A stretch of 64,000 nt of DNA from Cellvibrio sp. UBA7671. Its GTDB lineage: Bacteria > Pseudomonadota > Gammaproteobacteria > Pseudomonadales > Cellvibrionaceae. The stretch lies in the NCBI GenBank assembly GCA_002483145.1, contig DLHJ01000004.1, positions 62,001 through 126,000 on the forward strand, read 5' to 3'. Below are positions 15,462 through 27,100 of the stretch, in pieces; within the stretch, counting starts at the first letter, position 1, and every line of letters begins with the position of its first letter. The notes below the pieces were generated by a model. That model saw only the letters and a list, made by a program, of their open reading frames with translations. It made no database searches and was not told the DNA's origin. Position numbers and translations under genes: made by a program.

Positions 15462-18269
15462 TTAAAATTTAAAACGAGCACCTATTTCAAAGCGGCGATA
15501 GTATTGCTCGTAATAATGTGTTGCTGTCTTGTCTCCCCAAAAGGTCTGGCCATTTTCTTCCAGCAGATTTTGAGCTTCTGCATAAATGGAGAGGTTTTCA
15601 TTCACGTTGTAGGCCAAGCTTAAGTCCAGCCCCTGGTAATCAACATTTAACTTTGGATTGCCCCAATTGCCTTCACGGGCTCCAGCTATGTAGTCATCGC
15701 GATAGCTATAACTTAAACGTGCGCTGTAAAGCTCTGTTTCGTAAAAACCAACCAGGTTGTAGGTATTTTCTGAAACACCATCAAGTTCGCCCTCAGTTTC
15801 TACACCATTGACAGTCGTTGAGGAGGAAGTATCGGCGAAAGTGTAATTGGCTTGTAAACCAAAACCATTGTCAAAAATTTTCTGGGCAGAGAGTTCAACA
15901 CCATTGAGTTCCGCAGTATCGCCGTTTAATGGAGTGCCCGCATTCCAGGTTCCGGTAACGTTAGATTGGGGCTGCCCACCAATTTGTTTAAATTCAGGGA
16001 TAACATAAGTAATTTCCCTACTACCACCAAAGATCCAGTCAGAGATATCTTTATGGTATACCGCAACTGAAGCAGTCAATCCGTCATCGCCATACCATTC
16101 GTATGACACATCAAAGTTATTTGATTTGATAGGCTTTAAGTAGGGGTTACCATTAGTCCGAAGTTTCGGAAACCCTGCACCAACTTCCCAAGTAGTACCA
16201 GTACCCAAATCTGTCATTGATGGACGAGTGATGGTTTTGGATGCGGAAAACCGCAGTTTTGAATTGTCCCAAACGTTTATGATCAAATTAGCCGATGGCA
16301 AAATCTCATCGTATGATGAGTCGTAAGAAACAGGGACTGCTTCGGTAGTTGTGAGGCTGTAATTAGTTGATGATTCCATGCCAGTTGTCTTGTCGACAAC
16401 AGGAACTAAAATGGTAGGGCTAACCTCGTAGCCGCTGGTAGTTAAATCCGTATTAATCCAGCGAATCCCCACATTTGCATTCCAGATTTCTTCTTTAATA
16501 TTTAACTGAACATAGGCAGCAGTGTTTTCCTCTTCAATTAATGTAGAACGTTCAAGTTTATGCTCCGGGGCCATTTCGTCATCGAAACGACCAAGACGAT
16601 TTTCAATAACATCGTAACGACGCGCAGCAGCGAATAATGCGTAAGGATTCATCGCTGGGAAATACGGCAGACCGCTATCAACACCTGAATCAAACTCTGC
16701 ATAACCGTCAACGGCATCAATACCAACTGCTCCTATTTTGCGGTGATAGAAACAATAGGTACAACCATCTTTCGGAGTCTTGAAAATATCTTTATCTTTT
16801 TCACGCTGGCTATAGGCAACACCAAATTCCAAAACCGACTCGGTATCAAAAAAGGCAAAATCATAATCACCGTCGAAATGGAATGATGTGGCCTTGTCGT
16901 TGACCTGCTCTCCCTTCAAATCCATGTAATGCAATCCGAGATCGGCATTGGTTACATCCCAGCAGTTTCTTCCATCATTAATAGTGCAGCCAATTTTGGG
17001 CGCGGCATTATTACTAGCATCCCAAGTGTAGTGGGCCGTTTTAAGTCCGGCTACCGTATAAAGATCATCACCTTCATTAGGACGATCCGCTTCGGAATAT
17101 GCGATGTCAGCCGATAATTTTAGGGCATCCGTTACTTGAAACTCATTATTCCAACCCACCATATAGGTATCAGTCTCACGCTCACGCGTATCTGTACCCA
17201 TTTCCAATTCTGTAGTGGTTGAAAATTTAGTCGCCACATGGGTTATACCGCGTGTTGCACTTGACCAAGGCGTTAATTCTTCAAAAACTGTGCTGCCTGC
17301 AACTGATGAACCGAAATTTATATTGTATGAGTAAGCCCCTTCAGGAGTTTTGTAATTTGAATAGAAGAAGTCCAGTGTGGAATTCCATTGGTCATTCGGA
17401 CGGAATTGAAATGCACCGGCAACACCTAAACGTTCCCTTTCGCCAAACTTCAACTGGTAAGAAGCGATTTCCGGCATCCACGCGGTAATTTCATGATCTG
17501 CAACATCAGCACCAACGGGATTGTTATTAACATCGACTGGAACTGTGACAGTTTTATTTGCACTCAATAATTCATACGTATTCGCATGCCATTCACGTTT
17601 TGAATAGGTGACGCCGAGAGAGGCGCCGATCGTATCATCCATAAAACTATTAGAAACAACCAGGGTTGCTTGCTCACCCCATTTTTCTGTACCTTCGTCA
17701 TAGAGCCCGCCAAGAGAACCGGCTACATGTAAGCCAGGAGTATCCAGCGGCCGACGAGTTTTTACGCTGATGAGGCCACCAATACTGCCTTCCTCGAGCG
17801 ATGCGCTTGACGTTTTATAAACATCAGCCTGCGATATAAGTTCGGATGGCATTACGTCAAAACTAAAGTCACGCCCCGCATTATCGGTTGCTAATGTACG
17901 ACCGTTCATTGTGGTCAGATTAAATTGACTACCCAAACCACGAACAGATACAAAACGGCCTTCACCTCCACGATCACGAGAAATTTGAACGCCGGGGACC
18001 CTCTGCAATGAGTCAGCTATATTCGCGTCCGGAAACTTACCTATATCTTCCGCAGTAATGGAATCAACAATCACATCGGAATTACGTTTAAAATCTGCAG
18101 CTGATTTCAAGCTGTTCGCAATACCATAAACAACCACCTCTTCGGTGATATCAGTGTCTGAGCTCTGGGCGTAAACCATGTTGGTACCCAACGCCATAAG
18201 GATCGCCGAGCTCAGAATTTTTAATTGGAATTTTCGAGAAGCTTTTGCAGCATTGTTATAAGTATTCAC
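15462..18269 (-). CDS. TonB-dependent receptor, partner of the SusE/F-like lipoprotein
   Basis: A 935-residue receptor. Signal peptide ending near MVYAQS, TonB-box-like EEVVVYG, plug with AEDIGKFPDANIADSLQRVP and FVSVRGLGSQFN, and a barrel closing with EIGARFKF. It starts with GTG at 18269, preceded by GAGG six bases away; the nearby ATG is out of frame. It heads an operon with the SusE/F-like lipoprotein and a periplasmic binding protein. It probably takes up alpha-gluco-oligosaccharides; that is inferred from the partner lipoprotein. A candidate ECF promoter lies 120 bases upstream. Confidence 0.92.
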   Translation of the reverse strand: MNTYNNAAKASRKFQLKILSSAILMALGTNMVYAQSSDTDITEEVVVYGIANSLKSAADFKRNSDVIVDSITAEDIGKFPDANIADSLQRVPGVQISRDRGGEGRFVSVRGLGSQFNLTTMNGRTLATDNAGRDFSFDVMPSELISQADVYKTSSASLEEGSIGGLISVKTRRPLDTPGLHVAGSLGGLYDEGTEKWGEQATLVVSNSFMDDTIGASLGVTYSKREWHANTYELLSANKTVTVPVDVNNNPVGADVADHEITAWMPEIASYQLKFGERERLGVAGAFQFRPNDQWNSTLDFFYSNYKTPEGAYSYNINFGSSVAGSTVFEELTPWSSATRGITHVATKFSTTTELEMGTDTRERETDTYMVGWNNEFQVTDALKLSADIAYSEADRPNEGDDLYTVAGLKTAHYTWDASNNAAPKIGCTINDGRNCWDVTNADLGLHYMDLKGEQVNDKATSFHFDGDYDFAFFDTESVLEFGVAYSQREKDKDIFKTPKDGCTYCFYHRKIGAVGIDAVDGYAEFDSGVDSGLPYFPAMNPYALFAAARRYDVIENRLGRFDDEMAPEHKLERSTLIEEENTAAYVQLNIKEEIWNANVGIRWINTDLTTSGYEVSPTILVPVVDKTTGMESSTNYSLTTTEAVPVSYDSSYDEILPSANLIINVWDNSKLRFSASKTITRPSMTDLGTGTTWEVGAGFPKLRTNGNPYLKPIKSNNFDVSYEWYGDDGLTASVAVYHKDISDWIFGGSREITYVIPEFKQIGGQPQSNVTGTWNAGTPLNGDTAELNGVELSAQKIFDNGFGLQANYTFADTSSSTTVNGVETEGELDGVSENTYNLVGFYETELYSARLSYSYRDDYIAGAREGNWGNPKLNVDYQGLDLSLAYNVNENLSIYAEAQNLLEENGQTFWGDKTATHYYEQYYRRFEIGARFKF

Positions 18270-18388
18270 ATGTAACCTCGTTATTTGTTACCCATTTGAT
18301 TTTAGGCTCGTAGTGGAACCACTTGTTTTATTGGAAGCGGAACACCTCCGGACTGGCGCATAAATCTAGAATTTGCAGCCCGATATGT

Positions 18389-18415
18389 GACGGGGATAAC
18401 GGTAGAATCCACCCC
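18389..18415 (-). promoter_or_regulatory. Candidate ECF-sigma promoter for the receptor/SusE-F operon
   Basis: Minus strand GGGGTGGA with CCCGTCACA, spacing N16 between GGGGTGG and CGTC, one base longer than most of the set. It follows the strong terminator at 18457-18493. Confidence 0.55.
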
Positions 18416-18456
18416 CCCCGATTCGGAGGGACAAGAGAAAAGTGGAAAAAACGATT

Positions 18457-18493
18457 GTAAAAGGTGACCCGCATATTCTGGGTCACCTTTTAC
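18457..18493 (-). terminator. Strong terminator after gene B, right copy
   Basis: Perfect 14-bp arms GTAAAAGGTGACCC / GGGTCACCTTTTAC with a 9-nt loop, then a T-rich run on the minus strand. It separates the right gene A/B pair from the downstream receptor promoter. Confidence 0.85.
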
Positions 18494-18525
18494 AGATGCG
18501 AGGAAAGACTAGTAATAGCGGCGTT

Positions 18526-19194
18526 CTAATTAATTTGAAATTTGACAAACCCTGAGTTTGAAGTCTCAGTTACAATAGCTTTTGCATGCTTTGACCTGAC
18601 AAACCATCTCCCACCATCATAGGATGCAAATGAAACCACGGCACCCTCTATACCATTGCAGTAAACTGATGAATAACTACCGCCCGTGTACCCCTGGCCC
18701 TGAGGGTCAGTGGCAAATGTCGCATGACAACTGGTATCAGACCAGGAATAAGTGGGCATAGGCTGCGACATTGGAACCCAGGCAAATAGATCTCGAGTAA
18801 TGGGCACAGGGGGAGTAATTTCTGTTACACCAACATATGCAGAACAATTCGCCGCATGATAAAAAAGTAGATTGGGGTTACTACCTCGAGTAATGCTGCA
18901 GCTTTTTATCGGAGATGGGCTTGGGTAGCCATATTGGCTGTAAGTAAACGTCAAAACAGGCCCCGTAATACCAGCGCAATAAACCTTTGAGTCAAACCAT
19001 TCAAGAGGACCCGCCAGGTAAGACAATCTGCTGGTTACGCTTCGGCACGAAGGATCATTAAAGCTATAACCAATATTGTAACCCGTACCAACAGTAGCGC
19101 CGCCGGTAAATAAAGTTCTTGTCGTTTGAGCACTCGAGGACAATGTAGCAATCCCTAAAACCAAACCAAATGACATCTTAATAAACTGATTCAT
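18526..19194 (-). CDS. Secreted protein of unknown function, right copy (gene B')
   Basis: A 222-residue exported protein, paralogue of the product of 12469-13137 along its whole length, with signal peptide MNQFIKMSFGLVLGIATLSS and conserved cysteines. The second half differs more (WVPMSQPMPTYSW region) than the first. AGGAAG lies before the ATG. It follows gene A' (19307) in the same order and with the same intergenic hairpin as the left pair, but the whole unit is inverted. Function unknown. Confidence 0.8.
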   Translation of the reverse strand: MNQFIKMSFGLVLGIATLSSSAQTTRTLFTGGATVGTGYNIGYSFNDPSCRSVTSRLSYLAGPLEWFDSKVYCAGITGPVLTFTYSQYGYPSPSPIKSCSITRGSNPNLLFYHAANCSAYVGVTEITPPVPITRDLFAWVPMSQPMPTYSWSDTSCHATFATDPQGQGYTGGSYSSVYCNGIEGAVVSFASYDGGRWFVRSKHAKAIVTETSNSGFVKFQIN

Positions 19195-19243
19195 ATTTTT
19201 CTTCCTAAAAATGAATGTTTAGCAGCTACATATCCCTATATGT

Positions 19244-19262
19244 ACCAACTTTTAACGTTGGT
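19244..19262 (-). other. Conserved small hairpin between genes A' and B', right copy
   Basis: Arms ACCAAC / GTTGGT with a 7-nt loop, flanked by sequence matching 12385-12460 in inverse orientation (GTAGCTGCTAAACA against GTGGCTGCTGAACA). Confidence 0.5.
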
Positions 19263-19306
19263 GAACCTAATACTGCCTCATGGCTCTGTTTTCCCTATTC
19301 GACCAT

Positions 19307-19981
19307 CTATATTTCATTTCTATGAAAATAGATGATTAACCTCGCGGATTCCGGATCAACAGTAGCACTATAATTATTAAGAATAATGGTGGGATTTTTT
19401 GATAACTGATGGCTAATTTTATTCTGGATATCGATACCAATGCCTTCATCAGGTGCAGCGATAATCACTTGGCAACTAGATGATTTACAATCCACCGATT
19501 CTGGAGAAAAATTTAAAAAATCATTTCCATTGCGAAAAAAATTGTAAATTCTTTCTTCATTTTCTCTAGCCCATGATAGGTCAGTGGGTTCCTCATCAAA
19601 AATCGCTCCCATAACGTCTATCACTGATTTATTTGGTTCTTTTGTAAGGCGATCGTTTATCGCGTTAAATCGATTTTCCATGCTTTCTTTCTGCTTAACT
19701 TGAATAGCTGACAATAAGGGAGAAAGTAAATTATCTGCAATCGCTTCATCTTTTGTATACGATATATCCTTTTCTAACTCCATATTGGCTTCTGATGAAA
19801 TGGAATTGACATAACTAATTTTAGGAGACTCCACTTTTATCGGGGTATCATCCAATTTATATTTATTCACACTAATCTCTGCTAAATTTTCTATTTTTTG
19901 TGGATATTCACGTTTTTGAAAAATTGAGTAAAGAATGATTAGAGAGGGTAATAGCACGAAAATCCATATTTTCTTTTCCAT
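19307..19981 (-). CDS. Membrane-anchored protein of unknown function, right copy (gene A')
   Basis: A 224-residue product if started at ATG 19981 (MEKKIWIFVLLPSLIILYSI), which puts the membrane segment at the N-terminus as in the left copy; the upstream frame to 20107 overlaps the candidate promoter and is not needed. The C-terminal part is conserved with 11679-12344 (RFNAINDRL, SWARENEERIYNFFRNGN, NFSPESVDCKSSSC, IQNKISHQL). The intact MEKK start here supports the idea that the left copy originally began in front of its poly-A run. No family recognised. Confidence 0.78.
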   Translation of the reverse strand: MEKKIWIFVLLPSLIILYSIFQKREYPQKIENLAEISVNKYKLDDTPIKVESPKISYVNSISSEANMELEKDISYTKDEAIADNLLSPLLSAIQVKQKESMENRFNAINDRLTKEPNKSVIDVMGAIFDEEPTDLSWARENEERIYNFFRNGNDFLNFSPESVDCKSSSCQVIIAAPDEGIGIDIQNKISHQLSKNPTIILNNYSATVDPESARLIIYFHRNEI

Positions 19982-20014
19982 GATTATGCCTTTAGAACTT
20001 ATACATACCTGTAT

Positions 20015-20040
20015 GACGTATGTTTTGAAAAAACCGCCCC
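20015..20040 (-). promoter_or_regulatory. Candidate ECF-sigma promoter for the right gene A'/B' pair
   Basis: Minus strand GGGGCGG followed 15 bases later by CGTC, about 34 bases before the ATG at 19981. Its position mirrors the site at 11610 in front of the left copy. Confidence 0.65.
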
Positions 20041-20128
20041 TTAAACCGCTAAAAATAATTGTAGGCAAAAAAATTGACAGTTCAGTATGGATTATAAAAA
20101 GGACCATAGCTAAGCCGGTGATGAAGGA

Positions 20129-20986
20129 TCAATTGGGAATGGAAAACCAATATTTGCTATCGTCAACCGGAGTGTCTGCAGACAAATAGGGATTTGGTAA
20201 ACGGAGATACCGTACTGACTGCTCAGTAGGTAAAGGTATAGTCGAGGCAGTGAATGGGTGAGATTGCATATAGGTATAAAATTCACCGGAATTAATTAGC
20301 TTTTCAAGCCCTTGCTCAATCCATTGAGCAAGCTCCTCATTTTTCTTATTAACGAAAAAATAAATCGTGAAAGGATAGTGTACGATCAATGACTCATACA
20401 CCATAAGCTCAGGATACTTTTCAGCTCGCTCGCTAATTTCGATATTGGCTTCCGCAATACCACGAGGAAAATAATCACAGCGCTTCGCCACTACTAACTG
20501 AAATAAAGATTCGAAACCAGCAACCTCCTTAATTCGCAACCCTGAATTGCGAAGAATTAATGTGTCAGGCCAGTTTAAACCTTGGCAACCAACCATGCTC
20601 TTTAAGTCATCAATGGATTCAACTTGATCGAATTGCGCTCGCATACTTTTATGAATAATAAATCGCCTAAAACCGAGTAAACCACGATCCAATGGGATTC
20701 GAATTGCTCGCAATTCAGTTTCTCGCTGGATATCTGTACCTACCCAGAAAATATCTAATTGCTGCCCTTCAAGAACTTGAGAAGTGGCCCGGCCTTGCTC
20801 GTAAGTTGAATTCTCTTTTAATATAGGGACTACCCTTCCATTTGCATTTTTCTCAAGCGCCATTATTAAAAGTTGCTTATAGTAAGCATGAATAACATCG
20901 CCAGCCATCGCCTTCTGTATGCGCAGCTCTTGAGCATGAGCTACAACACTTAGAAATAAGAAATATATTGCACACAGTAGTTTCAC
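20129..20986 (-). CDS. Periplasmic binding-protein-like protein, copy 2 of 3
   Basis: A 285-residue exported protein when started at the GTG at 20986, which is preceded five bases away by AAGGTGGA and gives a clean signal peptide VKLLCAIYFLFLSVVAHAQ. The upstream ATG at 21046 would add 20 charged residues. It shares with copies 1 and 3 IRIPLDRGLLGFRRFI, the segment DDLKSMVGCQGLNWPDTLIL, YFPRGIAEA and YFF. It follows the giant repeat protein by 150 bases on the same strand and probably belongs to that transcription unit. SBP_bac_3-like fold is inferred; ligand unknown. Confidence 0.78.
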   Translation of the reverse strand: MKLLCAIYFLFLSVVAHAQELRIQKAMAGDVIHAYYKQLLIMALEKNANGRVVPILKENSTYEQGRATSQVLEGQQLDIFWVGTDIQRETELRAIRIPLDRGLLGFRRFIIHKSMRAQFDQVESIDDLKSMVGCQGLNWPDTLILRNSGLRIKEVAGFESLFQLVVAKRCDYFPRGIAEANIEISERAEKYPELMVYESLIVHYPFTIYFFVNKKNEELAQWIEQGLEKLINSGEFYTYMQSHPFTASTIPLPTEQSVRYLRLPNPYLSADTPVDDSKYWFSIPN

Positions 20987-21138
20987 AGTGATCCACCTTA
21001 AAAAAAAATCCTGTCTATGGGGCAAATCCCTGAAACGCCATTTCATTGCCCTGAAATTTATTTTTGTTAAAATCTTCTGACAAATATCAATATGAGGTAC
21101 TTATGAAAAATTTATTAAGCCGCTCACAGGAACCCTGA

Positions 21139-24100
21139 TCAATCTGATTTTTTCTTACCTTGATCAAATAGATAACCAACTTCGCGGATGTGTCGATCTT
21201 CTTCAATTCTATCTTTCCGTTGCTGCTCCAACTCCTTCTTACGTTTATCCATGTTATCCAAGATAGGTAACGGATCAAAATCTCGCCAAAGTGGCAACAT
21301 CGACATAAGTGTCAACAGTAAACTGCTGGCGCGTAAGGACCAAACTAACAAACCTGTGGTTACAGAAAAAGTTATCCCCGCAATAACTGCTTTACGGTGC
21401 TGTTCCTCTTCCAATGTTTCATCCATTTGCGCGCGCAAACGACGCACTTCATTATCAAAATCCTCTGCTTCCCAAGGTGCAAATCCCGAATCAGGAGAAA
21501 TCAGACTTACAAGTGATGTAGAAGCGGTAAGCAGATTTATGGATACGTTCCCGTAGTTCATTAGCTCCAGAGCACGGGCGTAATCACGGCTTGAAGAATC
21601 GTTTACATAGGTAAAATCCGATCCATCACTATTATTTATAATTGTATTCCCTGATCCACCCGTGCCCGGCACATTGGTATTGGTAGTGCCATCCGAGTTA
21701 GGGGGTGAGAGCGGATCAATCACCTGAGCGCCACCGTCTACGGGTGGATTGGTGACAGGGATCTCCACTGTTGGCGGCTCAGTAGGCGGTGTTATAGGGG
21801 GTACTGTAGGGGGGATTGCTGGAGGAAGAGTGCCCGGGTCTTCCGGTGTTACAGGCGGCACTACTATCGGTGGAGCAATAGCCGCAGTGACGGTAACTTT
21901 AAACTGCGTCTCTACCCAAGCGTTGTCTGTATCCAGCGCGCGCAGCGTGATAATAGATTCACCGCCGGTGCTGGATGAAAAGGTCAGCGTCATCATCTCA
22001 GTGACAGGATCAATTTGCACGTTGGTAGCAACGGCAGGATTGGAATTTGCCATCAGCGAATATTTCAGCTGTGCAGCATCTTCGATATCGCTAAACACAT
22101 TATGCAAATTCATTTGTTGCGGAGCAGCGCCAGCCGCCACACGCAGATCAGCAATACCTGTTGAGACAGGCGTGTCGTTGACGGATTCGATATTAATCCG
22201 TAGCGACGTTTCTACACTCGCACCCTGAGCATCCTGCGCGCGAATAACCAAATCGGCACTGCCGAATTGATTTGCACCATAGCTGAGTTGCAACTTGCCA
22301 GTAGTTGCATCAATGGTTGCGCCACTGACCAGTGTTGGATTGGAGTTGCTGACAACTGAATATTGCAATTGATTCGCAGCAGTTTCCGCATCGCTAAATG
22401 CGACAAATAAATCCACCGTGTCGCCCGCTGCATCTTCTACATTATTGATGGGCGACAATCCGGATATGACAGGTGCATCGTTAACCGGAATTACCGTTAA
22501 CTGAAATTGCGCGTTGATACTAACAAGACCATCACTGGCAATAATCTGAATGGATAAAGTTCCAGTATCGTTATTGGTGGGTGTGCCGCTAAAACTGAGC
22601 GTCGTCGCATCAAAAACCAACCAGTCTGGTAAAGCATCACCATTAGCAAGTTGGGCGCTGTAAATCAGCGTGGTATCGGCATCCACATCGGCAAACATAT
22701 TGCTGCCAAAACTGACCGAGAAAGGAATATCTTCCTGTGCTGATTGATTAGCAGGAGGGTTCACCAACACTGGCGCATCATTGGTATTATTAACAGCGAT
22801 AATAAAAGTATCGCTCGCAGTACCACCATTGCCATCACTCACGCTGACCAACACCGAAATATTGCCGATGTCATCGTTAGTAGGTGTACCACTAAACGTG
22901 CGGGTTGCTGCATCAAAACGTAACCAGGATGGTAATGCACCGCCACCGGATAATTGGGCAGAATAATTCAGCGTATCGCCTTCAGCATCTACAAACGTAT
23001 TAGCGGCAACTGTAAAACCAAATGGGGAATCTTCGCTGGCAGTTTGGTCAGCAATCGTATTTTGCAATACCGGCGGTGCATTAACCGGTTGATTAGTTAC
23101 CACAATTCCAAAGGTGTCGGAGATGGTGCCACCATTACCATCATTGGCAATCACTTCTATCAACACTGAATCAATATTAGCGCTGGAGGGAGTTCCACTA
23201 AACGTGCGTGTAGCGGAATCAAAACTTAACCAGACAGGCAATGCACCACCACCAGCCAATTGCGCACTGTAAGTTAATACATTACCGACATCCTGATCAT
23301 TAAACGTATTGGCGGCGAATTGAAAATTAAAGGCCGAATTTTCAATCGCATTTTGATCAGCAATAGGATTGGCAAGCGTGGGGGCATCGTTGGTATTGGC
23401 AATTACAATCGAAAAAGTATCGGTGACCGTGCCACCATTACCGTCATCGGCAATCACATCAATCGATACTGTGCCTACATTGGCATTCAGCGGTGTGCCA
23501 CTAAAGGTACGTGTCACCGCATCAAAACTTAACCAGGCTGGCAGCGAGCCCCCACCGGCAAGTTGGGCAGAATAGGTAAGCGTATTGCCCGCATCCACAT
23601 CAGCAAAGGTATTGGCTGCAAATTGAAAATTAAACGCCGCATCTTCCGTTGCATTCTGATCGGGAATCGTATTGGCAATGGTGGGGGTATTATTTACAAC
23701 ATTCACGACAATGTTAAAAGTATCGGTCACCGTACCACCGTTACCATCATCGGCAATCACGTCAATAGACACAGTACCAAGATCACTATTTGCCGGTGTG
23801 CCACTAAACGTACGAGTAACGGGATCAAAACTCAGCCACGCAGGCAATGCGCCACCACCGGCTAATTGTGCGGAATAGGTAAGCGTGTCACCAACATCAA
23901 TATCGGCAAAAACATTTGCTGCAAACTGAAAATTAAATGCAACGTTTTCACTGGCATTTTGATTAGCAATAGCATTCGCGACCGTAGGGGCATCGTTCGA
24001 ATTGGCAACAACGATATCGAAGGTGTCCGTGACTGTTCCGCCGTTGCCATCATCGGCAATCACATCGATGGATACCGTGCCCACATTAGCATTTAGTGGT

Positions 24101-27100
24101 GTGCCGCTAAAGGTGCGCGTGACAGGATCAAAACTTAACCACGTCGGTATTGCTCCACCACCGGCCAGTTGTGCAGTGTAAGTTAAGGTGTCGCCCACAT
24201 CGGAGTCTGCAAAAACATTCGCTGCAAATTGAAAATTAAATGCCGCATCTTCCGTCGCATTTTGGTTCACAATTGCATTAGCGATGGTTGGTGCATCATT
24301 AGCATTTCCAACAACAATATTGAACGTATCGGTAACTGTCCCGCCGTTGCCATCATCGGCAATCACATCGATCGACACTGTGCCCACATTGACATTCAGC
24401 GGTGTGCCGCTAAATGTTCTGGTGACGGGATCAAAACTCAACCACGCCGGTATCGCTCCCCCACCGGCAAGTTGCACGGTGTAAGTTAACGTATCTCCAA
24501 CATCAGAATCAGCAAACACATTGGCTGCAAACTGAAAATTAAATGCAACGTTTTCACTGGCATTTTGATTAGCAATAGCATTCGCGACCGTAGGGGCATC
24601 GTTCGAATTGGCAACAACGATATCGAAGGTGTCCGTGACTGTTCCACCATTGCCATCATTGGCGATCACATCGATCGACACTGTGCCCACATTGGCATTC
24701 AGTGGTGTGCCACTAAACGTACGAGTAACTGGATCAAAACTCAGCCACGCAGGCAATGCACCACCACCGGCCAGTTGTGCAGCGTAAGTTAAGGTGTCAC
24801 CCACATCGGAGTCTGCGAAAACATTCGCTGCAAATTGAAAATTAAATGCCGCATCTTCCGTCGCATTTTGGTTCGCAATTGCATTAGCGATGGTTGGTGC
24901 ATCGTTCGAATTGGCAACAACGATATCGAAGGTATCGGTAACGGTTCCGCCGTTGCCATCATCGGCAATCACATCGATCGACACTGTGCCCACATTGGCA
25001 TTCAGTGGTGTGCCGCTAAATGTTCGAGTGACGGGATCGAAACTTAACCAGGCTGGCAATGCACCGCCACCAGCAAGTTGGGCGGTATAAACGAGTGTAT
25101 CGCCAACATCAAAATCCGCAAATACGTTCGCCGCAAACTGAAAATTAAATGCGACATCTTCGGTAGCATTTTGGTTTGCAATCGCGTTGGCAATGGTTGG
25201 GGCATCGTTAGCATTTCCAACAACAATGTTGAACGTATCGGTAACTGTACCGCCGTTGCCATCATCGGCAATCACTTCTACAGAAATAGTTCCAACATTT
25301 GCGTTAAGGGGAAGCCCGCTAAACGTGCGCGTTGCAGAATCAAAGCTCAACCATGTGGGCAACGAGGCCCCGCCTGCTAGTTGAGCGGTATATGTAAGAA
25401 TATTTCCGACATCAACATCATTGAATGTGTTCGCCGCAAACTGAAAGTTAAATGCAACATCTTCAGTGGCATTTTGATTGGGAATAGCATTCGCAACTGT
25501 TGGCAGGTTGTTTATTCCGGCAGACACGACCAAATCAAAAGTGTCTGTAACAGTCCCGCCATTACCATCGTCCGCTATCACATCAATTGAGACAGTACCT
25601 ATATCAGCATTCGAAGGTGTACCGCTAAACGTGCGAGTCACCGCATCAAAACTGAGCCATGCGGGTAATGCACCACCGCCCGCTAATTGGGCGGTGTAGG
25701 TTAGCGTAGCGCCGACATCAACATCGGCAAATGTGTTAGCTGCAAACTGAAAATTAAATGACGAATTTTCTGTCGCGTTCCTATCGGGAATTGCGTTGGC
25801 GACCGTGGGGGCATCGTTAGTATTGGTGACAACAATGTCGAAGGTATCAGTAACAGTGCCGCCATTGCCATCATCGGCGATTACATCGATTGATACGGTG
25901 CCCACATGGGCATTCAACGGTGTGCCACTAAAAGTTCGCGTTACAGGATCAAAGCTCAACCATGCGGGTAATGCACCACCGCCAGCCAATTGCGCAGAGT
26001 AAGTGAGTGCTGCAGCTGGATCCACATCTGCAAATGTGTTTGCTGCAAATTGAAAATTAAATGCCGCATCTTCAGTCGTGTTTTGATTCGGAATGGCGTT
26101 CGCGATTGTGGGAGCGTCATTCGTATTGGCAACCACAATGTCGAACGTATCGGTAACGGTTCCGCCATTACCATCATCGGCGATCACATCAATGGATACT
26201 GTGCCGACAAACGCATTGGTGGGCGTGCCGCTAAAGGTGCGCGTTACTGCATCAAAGCTCAACCAAGCTGGGAGTGCACCGCCGCCCGCGAGTTGCGAAG
26301 TGTAGGTAAAGGTATCGCCGACATCAGTATCCGCAAATGTATTGGCAGCAAACTGAAAATTAAATGCTGCATCTTCAGTCGCATTTTGATTGGGAATGAC
26401 ATTCGCAACTGTAGGTGCATCGTTAGAATTGGCGACAACAATGTCGAATGTATCGGTAACGGTTCCGCCATTACCATCATCGGCAATCACATCAATGGAT
26501 ACTGTGCCGACAAACACATTGGTGGGTGTACCGCTAAAGGTGCGCGTTACAGGATCAAAGCTCAGCCAAGCCGGGAGTGCACCACCGCCCGCGAGTTGCG
26601 AAGTGTAGGTTAAGGTATCGCCGACATCGGAATCCGCAAATACATTAGCTGCAAATTGGAAATTAAAGGCCGCATCTTCAGTCGCGTTTTGATTCGAAAT
26701 GGCATTCGCGATTGTGGGAGCGTCATTCGTATTGGCAACCACAATGTCGAACGTATCGGTAACGGTTCCGCCATTGCCATCATCGGCGATCACATCAATC
26801 GCAACAGTACCCACATCACCATTCGCGGGAGTGCCGCTAAAGGTTCTGGTGACGGGATCGAAACCCAACCATGCGGGTAATGCACCACCGCCAGCCAATT
26901 GCGCAGAGTAAGTGAGTGCTGCAGCTGGATCCGCATCCGCAAATGTGTTTGCTGCAAATTGGAAATTAAATGCGGAATCTTCAGTTGCATTTTGATTCGG
27001 AATGGCGTTCGCGATTGTGGGAGCGTCATTCGTATTGGCAACCACAATGTCGAACGTATCGGTAACGGTTCCGCCATTGCCATCGTCGGCGATCACATCA

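Noticed and set aside
25990-26613. Plus-strand open frame of 207 codons and many similar ones of 60-100 codons between 22.7 and 29.5 kb
   Set aside because: They lie antisense to the repeats of the giant gene, recur with the same 303-base period and follow its codon structure; they have no ribosome sites and are shadows.
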